DNA from: Pelecanus crispus
Taxonomy: Eukaryota > Chordata > Aves > Pelecaniformes > Pelecanidae
Direction: 5' to 3'
NCBI RefSeq assembly: GCF_030463565.1
Contig: NC_134651.1
Location: forward strand, 10,986,734-11,050,733
Length of the DNA stretch: 64,000 nt
The position numbers and the translations under genes are program-made. Positions 46,657 to 55,395 of this stretch are shown here, in pieces (the stretch's first letter is position 1; each line of letters begins with the position of its first letter). The notes under the pieces were generated by a model. That model did not search any database. It was not told where the DNA came from and saw nothing but the letters and a program-made list of their open reading frames with translations.

Positions 46657-47070
46657 TTCCTTGGAGAACAAGTCTTATGAGGAGCGACTGAGGGAACTGG
46701 GGTTGTTTAGCCTGGAGAAGAGGAGGCTGAGGGGAGACCCTATGGCTCTCTACAACTACGCGAAAGGAGGGTGTAGTGAGGTGGGTGTTGGGCTCTTCTC
46801 CCAGGTAGTTAGTGATAGGACGAGAGGAAATGGGCTTAAGCTGCGCCAGGGGAGGTTTAGATTGGATATTAGGAAGAATTTCTTCATGGAAGGAGTGGTC
46901 AAGCCTTGGAACAGGCTGCCCAGAGAGGTGGTGGAGTCACCATCCCTGGAAGTGTTTGAAAAACGTGTAGACGTGGCACTTTGGGACATGGTTTAGTGGG
47001 CATGGTGGTGTTGGGTTGATGATTGGACTGATGATCTTAGAGGTCCTTTCCAACCTTAACGATTCCTAGT
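46657..47070 (+). mobile_element. CR1 LINE 3' fragment (5'-truncated), plus strand
   Basis: Encodes the C-terminal part of the CR1 reverse-transcriptase ORF in the forward frame (segments [37 protein letters not shown] and [20 protein letters not shown]). The typical CR1 3'UTR follows (GACTGATGATCTTAGAGGTC, CCTTTCCAACCTTAACGATTC). It is truncated at its 5' end like most CR1 copies and is inserted within the 80-bp satellite. It is dead as an element: only the end of ORF2 remains. Confidence 0.93.
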
Positions 47071-47140
47071 TTTACTTTCATTAAAAAATAATCCAGCCAC
47101 CAAGCCAGGAAACATGAAACTAATTATTACTCTACCCTTA

Positions 47141-47219
47141 ATTGGTTTAGTGTTAGGCTAATGGTTGGACTGGATGATCTTAAAGGTCTTTTCCAACCTT
47201 AACAATTCTATGATTCTAT
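47141..47219 (+). mobile_element. Short CR1 3' end, plus strand
   Basis: About 80 bp matching the last part of the CR1 3'UTR (ATGGTTGGACTGGATGATCT, AGGTCTTTTCCAACCTTAAC) and ending with the repeat ATTCTATGATTCTATT typical of CR1 tails. It lies 70 bp beyond the larger CR1 fragment in the same orientation. It could be a separate insertion or part of a rearranged pair. Confidence 0.85.
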
Positions 47220-48120
47220 TTTCCAATTTTTTACTCTCATAATTCTTTTTGGTTTGAAATTTTGTTTCAAGGTGTACTTTTATCTCATTTTCTATTTTTT
47301 AATTTTTCCTGTTTCCTGTATCCTGTAGCTTTTAAAATTTTATTGTCTACTTTTGTCAAGATCTCTCTCCCTGTTTTTTAATTGTTTCTTGTCTGTCCTG
47401 TACCCCATCGCTTTTAAATTTTCTTTCCTCTTCTATTTTTATCCAGTTTGCTGTCTTTAGTTTTTAATTCATTCTAGTCTGTCCTGTACCCAGTCACATT
47501 CAAAATTTTCTTTCTATGTCTCTGTTTAGGGTTTTTTTGCTATTTTTAATTTTTTTTCCTCTCTTAATGTCTTCACTTTTGAATTTTTGTTTCTATGTTC
47601 ACTTTTATGTATTTTTCTGTCTCTGTTATTTACTTTTTTCCTATCTGTCCTCCACATTGTCACTTTTTAAATTTTCTTTGTCTATTTTTATCCAGATGTC
47701 TAAACCTATTTTTTTTATTTCCTGTCTTTCTTGTGTCACTTTGCTTTTAGATTTTTTCTGTATCTACTTTTATCCAGTCCACTGTCTTTATTTTTTTATT
47801 TTGTTCTAGTCTGTGCCATACCGTTGCTTTTTCAATTTTCTTTCTATGTCTCCATTTATTTAGTTTGCTGTCCCTATGTTTTAATTTTTTCCTCCTTTAA
47901 TACCTTCATTTTTCAATTTTTTTTCTGTGTCTACTTTTTATCTAGTTTTCTGTCCCTATTTCTAAATTTTTTCTCCTCTGCCTTGTACCCTTTTGCTTTT
48001 TAAATTTTCTTTCTATGTCTACTTTTATCAAGCTCTGTATACCTGTTTTTTAATTCTTTCTTGTTTGTTACATACCCTGTTGCTTTGTAAATTTTCTTTG
48101 TGTCTTTCACTTTTTTTCTC
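47220..48120 (+). repeat. 80-bp pyrimidine-rich satellite, left arm part 2
   Basis: The 80-bp unit continues after the CR1 fragments with the same landmarks (TTTCTATGTCTACTTTTATC, TTTGCTGTCCCTATGTTTTA). The order CR1 then satellite shows that the elements landed in a pre-existing array. It ends near 48120, where a different, longer repeat begins. Confidence 0.9.
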
Positions 48121-48189
48121 TTCTCTCGGTTCATCCCAAGGCTTTAGAGGGTCTCCTCGGCACACCTGGGCATAATTTGTAGCCCTCTC

Positions 48190-50300
48190 AGTTTGTCAGA
48201 ACATCTCCTCAGGTCGTCCCTCTTCCTCAGAGCCGTCTGTGTGTCCTCTCCTCCATCTCACCTGCCTCCCATCCGAGTCTCCCTGACGACATCTGCACTC
48301 TGTTCAAATCCCCTCCCTAGGAACTTTGTGCCCTCGAGCCTTCTTCTGTCTCTGGCCACCTCAGCACCCCTCTATTTCTGTCACAATGCTTCCTGCAAGT
48401 GTCCTTGTGTTCCATGGCCATCCTTCAGTTCTGCAGCAGGCTTTGTGTTTTTCTTATTCAGGCAGAACTCTTCCTCAGGCTTTCATTTTTCCCCAGAGCA
48501 CTCTTACCTTCCCTCCGCCGTGTTGGATGCCTCTGGTCCCTGCTCCGCTGAGGACACCCGTACTCCATTCAGATCCCCTCCCGAGTACCTCATTGTGTCA
48601 GCCATCCTTTGGTTGTCTCTATGTCCGCATTCCCCCCACCCTCCAGAGCCCTCTCATTCCTGTCGCAATGTCTCCCGAGACTGTCCTCATGCCCCACAGC
48701 ACCCTTCGAGCTCTGCAGCCCTTTGTCTCTCTCTTATTCAGACAGACCCTTTCCTCAGGCTTTCTCTGTGCCCCAGAGCTCTCTCACCTTATTCACTGCC
48801 ATCTAGGATGTCTCCATTCTCCACTCATCCCTTGAGGACATCTGTACATTGCTGGGACACCTTCTTGAGTTTTGCATTGTCCCAGAGCCTTCTTCTGACC
48901 CCCTCTCACTCTCAGCACCCTTCTTCTGCCATCACCATGCCTCCTGAGGCCACCCTTGTACCCCACAGCCCTCTTTTGGCTCTGTAGCACACTTTGCACC
49001 CTTCTTACTCCCTGACAACCTTTCCTGATGCCATCTTTCATCTCCAGAACACTCATGTTGTCCTCTGTGCTAGCCAGGATACCTCTCTTCAGTCCCTGTT
49101 CCCCTGAGAACATCCGTAGTCTGTTCAAATCCCCTCTGGACTTCATCATGTCCTCGAGCCTTCTTCTGCCTGTCCCTCTCAGAACCCCTCTGCTACTGTC
49201 ACAGTGCCTCCTGAGGTTTTAGATGTTCTGTGCAGCACACTTTTAGCTCCCTTTGGACTAATTTTGTTGCAATCGCACCTCTCCTAAGATCTCCGTTCCC
49301 CAAAAAGAGCATCCTTTTTCTTCCCTATGCCATCTAGAATGCCTCTTGAGACCTTCCTTGTGTTCCACAGCATTTTGGTAGTACTTTACCTCCCTTTCAA
49401 TCTCTCTTGTCCCTCCAAGCCTTTCATGACCCCTCTGCTCCCAGTCACCATGCCTCTCGAGACTTTCTTTGTGTCCCACAGCCCTGTGTTAGCTCTGTAG
49501 CAGACTTTGATCCCCTCTCGTTACCTCCAAACCCCGTCCTTGGAGGTAACACAAACCTTTGTGCCTCAGACTGCTCTTATCATGCTGTCTGCCATCTAGG
49601 GTGCCTCCATTTGGTCCCCGGCCTCCTGAGAACATCTGTACTCTGTTCAAATCCCCTCCAGACTTCCTCCTTGTGTCCCTGAGTGTTCTTTGGTCTCTCT
49701 GGCCCATTCAGAACCCCTCTAAAAGTGTCATGATGCCTATCAATGCCTTCAAGCTTGCCCTTTGGACACTTTTAGCTTTGTAGTGGACCTTGCACACCTC
49801 TTGTTCCCTTCAGAAGACTTCAGAGTCCCTCAGAGTTCCTCATTGTTATCTCTGAGGCTTCTTTTGTCTCTCAGCCCACGCTCAGGACTCCTCCGCTCCC
49901 TTTGCTGAGCTCTCATGAGACATCCCCTGTGCCCTAGAACCCTGTTCTAGCTCAGGAGGGCACTTTGCACCCCTCTTTTCCCATCTGAACCCTTCAATTC
50001 AGTGCACCTCCATTTTGTCCCTGGTTCCTTAAGGACATCCGTACTTCGTTCAATTCCCTTTTGAGCTCATTGCATCCCTGAGACTTTTTTGGTCTCTCTG
50101 GCCCCTTCGGGACCTCTCTAACCTCTATGACAATGCCTCTTGTTCTGTCAGAACCTTTTCTGAAGCCATCTTTGTGCTCCACAGCAATCTGTTTGTTTTC
50201 TGTGTTATAGTACGTTTCTGTTTGGTAGCTGGTACCCTGAAGATGTCTATTGTCATCTCAGATCTCCTCTTGAGTTTTTCAGAGAAGGCAATAGTCTTCA
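48190..50300 (+). repeat. Degenerate ~270-bp tandem repeat, about 7 units
   Basis: Recurring block 'gaggacatctgtactctgtt' plus 'caaatcccctcc' is seen near 48290, 48557, 48840, 49110, 49632 and 50037, spaced about 266, 282, 273, 2x261 and about 400. A second block ('gtcacaatgcctcctgagac' then 'ccttgtgccccacagc' and 'agctctgcagcagactttg') recurs at the same interval. The whole is C/T-rich on this strand. Open frames run to 264 aa with Ser/Pro/Leu-rich composition; they do not keep frame between repeat units and match no family recognised. It is treated as a second satellite, not a gene. Confidence 0.8.
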
Positions 50301-50721
50301 TCTATTTTTATCAACACATCTCCTGTGGTGTTTTTTATTGTGTTTTGCAATTTATTTTTGTTCTAGCTCCTTAGGTGTTAATTAGGCTGCTTCATACAGT
50401 TTCTGACATGTTTCTTGTATTTCCATGGTTTCTTCATGTTTTCTGTCCTTTGGGACTCATCTTGTTCTGTTAAGGGACTCAGTCAGTGAGACCATCAATG
50501 TGACTCTGAATTGTTGGTGATTTACAGTAAATAATTTACTTTGCAACCAGAGATATTTTTGAGAAGGGATTCTTACGAGATCTAATTCTGCTTTGTCGTT
50601 CAGTCCAATCCAAAATATAGTTCTGGTAGAAGTTAGGTAGCATGCATGGTCTTGCAAGAAATGAAGTGTAACGCATCTTGGGGTTTTTAACGGGAAACTA
50701 GTGCACATCATTCTTTATAAT
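50301..50721. other. Unassigned spacer
   Basis: T-rich sequence after the last recognisable 270-bp unit. Nothing gene-like or repeat-like was identified before the CR1 fragment. Confidence 0.5.
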
Positions 50722-50990
50722 AATCATAGAATCATAAAATGCTTTGGGTTGGAAGGGACCTTTAGAGGCCATCTAGCCCAGCCCCCCTGCAGTGAGCAGG
50801 GACAGCTTTAACCAGATCAGGTTGTCCAGAGCCCCGTCCAACCTGACCTTGAATGTTGCCAGGGATGGGGCCTCCACTACCTCTCTGGGCAACCTGTGCC
50901 AGTGCTTGACCACCTTCATTGTAAAAAATTTCTTCCTTATATCTAGTCTAAATCTATTCTTCTTTAGTTTAAATCCATTATTGCTTGTAC
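50722..50990 (-). mobile_element. CR1 LINE 3' fragment, minus strand
   Basis: Begins on the plus strand with the inverted CR1 tail (AATCATAGAATCATAAAATG), followed by GGTTGGAAGGGACCTTTAG and GATGGGGCCTCCACTACCTC, the complement of the CR1 3'UTR and ORF2 end. It belongs to a different CR1 subfamily from the copies at 46657 and 53913, and is very similar to the copy at 58252. Confidence 0.92.
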
Positions 50991-51139
50991 TGTTATTGCA
51001 TTTAACGAGCTACTTTCCTACATAGTTTAGTATGACATCTATGTTTTTCTATCTACACCCCAGAAAAATTAAGTTTAATCCCCTACCCGGTCACGCTGTT
51101 GGTGCAATAAATGCAGTTGTAGTAAAAGAGCAGGTAATG

Positions 51140-51480
51140 TCGTTTCCAGCAAGGGTTGCTTTCTCTGCTCAGTGCTTCGCATGCTGCGAACTCAAGACAG
51201 AAAAGCCACAGCCAATTCCCCACCGCGCCTCGGGCCGCCTTCCTGCCTTCGTGCGGCCGGCCTCGCCCCTCTCCCACGGGATTTTGGGAAGGGTGGTGGG
51301 CGGGGCTGGGGCACGTGAGCCCCTGCCTCCCGCGGAGCACGTGCTGCTCCTGGGCCCGTGCGCTGCGCTCCTGCAGCTCACTGCAGCTTTTGAGCTGGCC
51401 CAGCTGTTTGGGCAGATGTGCTTGGATAGGCAGAGAAGCAGAGGTGTCTGTTTCAGCATCAGGGCTTCAGGACCAGTCAA
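51140..51480. other. Isolated GC-rich, promoter-like island
   Basis: A 0.3-kb CpG-containing island in otherwise AT-rich spacer between the satellite arms. It contains AGCCAATTC (CCAAT box type), GGGCGGGGC (Sp1 type), and two CACGTG E-boxes about 30 bp apart (near 51313 and 51339). No start-site element or coding exon was recognised; the open frames across it are not conserved-looking. Confidence 0.4.
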
Positions 51481-51609
51481 GTTGCAGCAGCATACATAGT
51501 AGAAAGCACACTTGTATAAAGGTTTGTTCTGGTTTGGGTTTTTTTTCTTTTTTGGGTCAGTAATTTTGTATTGGGTGTTTTGGGGGTGGCAAGATGGTTT
51601 AATAGTGTT

Positions 51610-51730
51610 TTTATTTTCTTTATAGAAATATAATAGAGAAAAATATAATATAGATATATAGTAAAAATATAGATATATAATAAAATATAAAATTATATTT
51701 TCTCTATTAGAGATGAACTATTATAGTTCA
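51610..51730. repeat. AT-rich segment with self-complementary parts
   Basis: Almost pure A/T with repeats of ATATAGATATATA and the complementary blocks AATATAATAGAGAAAA and TTTTCTCTATTAGAG. It could form a cruciform or hairpin. It lies just before the ERVL-type LTR. Confidence 0.6.
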
Positions 51731-51802
51731 TTGTATTTTCCTGGAATTCCTGACTTTACTGACTATAGAACCTTATTTTTTTTAACCAGTTTTGTTGTAT
51801 AC

Positions 51803-52184
51803 TGTCCTGGTTTCAGCTGGGATAGAGTTAATTTTCTTCCTAGTAGCTGGCATAGTGCTGTGTTTTGGATATAGTATGAGAATAATGCTGATAACACACT
51901 GATGTTTAAGTACTGCTTCTGCTAGTCAAGGACTTTTCCAGCTTCCCATGCTCTGCCAGGTGCACAAGAAACTGGGAGGGGGCACAGCCAGAAGAGTTGA
52001 TCCCAACTGGCCCAAGGGCTATTCCATACCATATGACGTCATGGTCAGTATAGAAAATGGGGCGGTTGGCCGGGGGGCAGCGATCGCTGCTCGGGAACTG
52101 TCTGGGTATCGGTTGGCGGGTGGTGAGCAATTGCATTGTGCATCACTTGCTTTGTATATTATTATTATTATTGTTATTATTATT

Positions 52185-52226
<42 letters not shown>

Positions 52227-52404
52227 ATATTGTTGTTATTATTATTTTACTTTATTTTATTTCAATTATTAAACTGTTGTTATCTCAACCCAGGAGTGTT
52301 TCTCACTCTTACTCCTCTGATTCTCTCCCCCATCCCACCGGGGCAGGGGGAGTGAGCGAGCAGCTGCGTGGTGCTGAGTTGCTGGCTGGGGCTAAAGCAC
52401 GAGA
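51803..52404 (-). mobile_element. Solo ERVL-type LTR, copy 1
   Basis: Plus strand begins TGTCCTGGTTTCAGCTGGGA and ends near GGGGCTAAAGCACGA. In the element's own direction (minus) this is the common avian ERVL LTR that starts TGTCGTGGTTTAGCCCCAGC. It contains an AATAAA-type signal and an internal trinucleotide tract of (ATT)n/(GTT)n at about 52156-52245. The terminal CCACGACA seen in copy 2 is altered here, and no target duplication is visible. No internal viral genes adjoin it. Confidence 0.88.
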
Positions 52405-52573
52405 ATGCTGTGCAAGTTGTTGACCTCTTAATAGGACTGATAGTGAGACGATGTAGCAGGCGTGAGCATCTTGTATGTATCTATATATGGAGTTCTAGCA
52501 TTTCTCAAGAAAGCAGCAGGGGCATAAGACATAGTGTCTTTCAGGGTACGGGACAGCTCATTGCCTTTCTCTA

Positions 52574-53537
52574 AACACAATTAACTTGATAAAAGTAAAC
52601 ATTAAATAAAAATTTTAGAAGCAACAGAGTACAGGACAGACAGGAAAGAATTTAAAAAATAGCAGTAGTCAACTTGATAAAAGTAGACAAATCTTCAAAA
52701 GCAATGGGGTACAGGACAGAGGAAAAAAATAAAAAATAGGGACAGAAAACTAGATAAAGTACACATAGAAACAAAAATTCAAAATTGAAGGCATTAAGAG
52801 AGGAAAAAAGAAAATAGGAACAACTAAATAAATGGACACATGGAAAGCAAATTTCAAAAGCAACATGGTAGAGAACAGAAATAAAAATAGACTCAGGAAC
52901 TGGATAAAAGCAGACATAGTATTTTAAAAAGTAATAGAATTACAAAATTAAAGGAAGAGGTTAAAAAGGAAAAGCAAGAAAAATTTTAAAATGACACAGA
53001 AACAAAATTTGAAAAGCGACAAGATACAGGACAGACAAAATGAATTAGAAATGTGGCCAGTGAACTGAATAAAAGTAGACATAGAATATAAAAGCAACAG
53101 GATACAGAACAAACAAGAAACAAATAAAAAATAGGGATAGACACCTTGATAAAAGTAGACATAGTAAAAAAACATAAAATGCAACAACAGCACAGAGAAA
53201 AAAGTACAAAGACTAGATAAACAGAAATGTAGAAAGCAAATTTAAAAAGCAATACAGTACAGGATAGACAAAGAATTAAAAAATAAAGTGAACCACATAG
53301 AAGTAGACATAGAAATAAAGCTTAAAAGTTGACATCACTAAGGAAAGAGAAGAAAAAATTAAAAAATAGAGATAGAGTAAAAAAGACAGAAAAATAGAAA
53401 GTGCATTTCTAAAACAACAGAGTATGCGACAGAGGAAAAAATTAAAAATATAGAGATAGTGAGTTTGAGAGTAGACATAGAAAGAAATTTCAATAAAACA
53501 GCTGGGGTACAGGACAGAAAAGAAAAAAATTAGACAG
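52574..53537 (-). repeat. 80-bp satellite in inverted orientation, right arm part 1
   Basis: A purine-rich stretch that is the reverse complement of the left-arm 80-bp satellite: landmarks GATAAAAGTAGACATAGAAA, AATTTAAAAAGCAACAGG, TACAGGACAGACAAGAAA and AAAAAATAGGGACAGTGAAC. 'aaaagtagac' recurs at exactly 80 bases (53071 and 53151). It continues after the LTR that interrupts it. Confidence 0.9.
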
Positions 53538-54702
53538 TGTTACGGAAATTACGCATGCTGGCCACCATAACAGTGTTTGACTCTAGGTTTCCACTGAGTC
53601 AGTAAGCTTGAAAAGAGATCCTTCTGTAAAGCTCTCTTCATGAATAGTGCTACAGCTTGAGCCGGGTGCCTCTGAAGAGGCCCCGAACAAAGAGATCGCT
53701 GGGCACTTATACCCGCACAACCTAAGTTCCCCACCCTTCACATGACAGTTCGGACCAATAGTAATATTAAAGTCTGGGATCTTCCCCTTCTTGGCTGGGT
53801 CCCTACATTGTCTCTAGACAGGCCCTCTCCTTTCTTATCTCTAAGGTTGCAGCTTCTGCTGAGATTGTAGCTTGCTTCTGGCTTGAATGGCTCTGGGGCC
53901 TTCTTTTACTTAGAATCATAGAATCGTTTAGGTTGGAAAAGACCTTTAAGATCATCCAGTCCAACCAGTAACCTACACTACCAAGTCCACTCTAAACCAA
54001 TCAAGGGTAGACTAGAGTAAACCATGTCCCAAAGTGCCACGTCTACCCATTTTTAGAACACCTCCAGGGATGGTGACTCCACCACCTCTCTGGGCAGCCT
54101 GTTCCAAGGCTTGACCACTCCTTCCATGAAGACATTTTTCCTAATAGCCAATCTAAACCTCCCCTGACGCAACTTGAGCCCATTTCCTCTCATCCTATCG
54201 CTAGCTACTTGGGAGAAAAGCCCAACACCCACCTCACTACAACCTCCTTTCAGGGAGTTGTAGAGAGCGATAAGGTCTCCCCTCAGCCTCCTCTTCTCCA
54301 GGCTAAACAACCCCAGCTCCCTCAGCCGCTCCTCATAAGTCCTGTGCTCCAGACCCTTCACCAGCCTTGTTGCCCGTCTCTGAACACGCTCCAGCACCTC
54401 AATGTCTTTCTTGTATTGAGGGGCCCAAAACTGGACACAGTATTCCAGGTGCGGCCTCACCAGCGCCGAGTACAGGGGGACAATCACCTCCCTGCTCCTG
54501 CTGGCCACACTATTCCTGATACAAGCCAGGATGCTGTTGGCCTTCTTGGACACCTGGGCACACTGTACACTAAGTAAAAGTTCAACATGTCTAGGAGAAA
54601 GTTCACAGCTTGTGGCCTAAGGCTTCAGCAGATTTAGCTACTAATGCTAAGCAAGTTACGCTAAGCAAGTTCTATGTAGGTAGTATACCAAATCACACAA
54701 CA
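53538..54702 (-). mobile_element. LTR of an endogenous retrovirus, split by a CR1
   Basis: About 0.5 kb of non-satellite sequence in two pieces (53538-53912 and 54573-54702) flanks a CR1. In minus orientation it begins TGTTGTGTGATTTGGTATAC and ends CGTAATTTCCGTAACA, i.e. TG...CA. It contains a duplicated 'gcttagc' motif. Satellite sequence stops at its left edge (agacag) and resumes at its right edge (tcagtgagctgg), so it landed inside the array. A clean target duplication is not evident. The identification as an LTR rests on ends, length and internal look; no viral gene is present. Confidence 0.65.
53913..54572 (-). mobile_element. CR1 LINE 3' fragment nested in the LTR, minus strand
   Basis: In minus orientation this encodes a long C-terminal piece of the CR1 reverse transcriptase: [18 protein letters not shown], then [20 protein letters not shown], then [17 protein letters not shown] and the [19 protein letters not shown] block. 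This open stretch covers about 166 codons. It ends with the normal 3'UTR and AATCATAGAATCG tail (seen inverted at 53914). It is longer than the copy at 46657 and of the same subfamily. Confidence 0.93.
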
Positions 54703-55395
54703 TCAGTGAGCTGGATAAAAGTCGACATAGAAAGAAAATCTAAAAAACGACAGGGTGGAAGACTGACAGTAAAAACTTAAAATAGAGTGTATTATTTTAA
54801 ACTAGACAAAGAAAGAAAATGTAAAAAGCAATGGGATACATGACAGAGAAGAAAAAAATAAAAAAGTAAAGACAGTGAACTGGATAAAAGTTTACATAAG
54901 GAAAGCTGAAATATTGATGTCATTAAGGAAAAGAAAAGAAAAATAAAATAAGGATAGGGTGAAAATAGACATATAGAAAATTAAAAAAGCAGCGGGATAC
55001 AGGACAGACAGGAAAAAACTTTTAAAAGGGCATAGTGAGGTTGATAAACCTAGACATAGAAAATTTAATAAAGCAGCGGGGTACATGACAGGAAAAAATT
55101 AAAAAATAGGGACAGCAAACTAAATAAATGAAGACATAGAAAGAAAATTTTAAAAGCAACAGCATTAAGGAAAGAGAGGGAAAAAATTAAAAATAAGGAT
55201 GGGGTGAAAAATAGGTACACATTGAAAAGTCATTTAAAAAGTGACAGGGTACATGACAGAGGTAAGAAAAAATATGGATGAAGAAGAAAATTTTAAAGAA
55301 TATGCACAGAAAACTGGGGAAAAAAAAGAACAGAAAAATTTAAAAGCAAAGGCATTAAGGAAAGACCAGAAAAAACTACAAAATAAGAATACTTA
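54703..55395 (-). repeat. 80-bp satellite in inverted orientation, right arm part 2
   Basis: Continuation of the purine-rich 80-bp array after the nested insertions (GATAAAAGTCGACATAGAAA, GACAGTGAACTGGATAAAAG, AATTAAAAAATAGGGACAGC). It becomes more degenerate towards 55395, where unique sequence begins. Confidence 0.88.

Noticed and set aside
48193-48987. 264-codon plus-strand frame
   Set aside because: Lies in the ~270-bp repeat; does not keep frame between repeat units, composition Ser/Pro/Leu-rich, no known family.
51948-52355. 135-codon frame with a long Val/Ile run, and the matching frame at 59387-59716
   Set aside because: Both lie in the ERVL-type LTRs; the hydrophobic run is the translated GTT/ATT trinucleotide tract.
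54053-54553. 166-codon minus-strand frame as a host gene
   Set aside because: It is the C-terminal part of CR1 reverse transcriptase in a truncated element.
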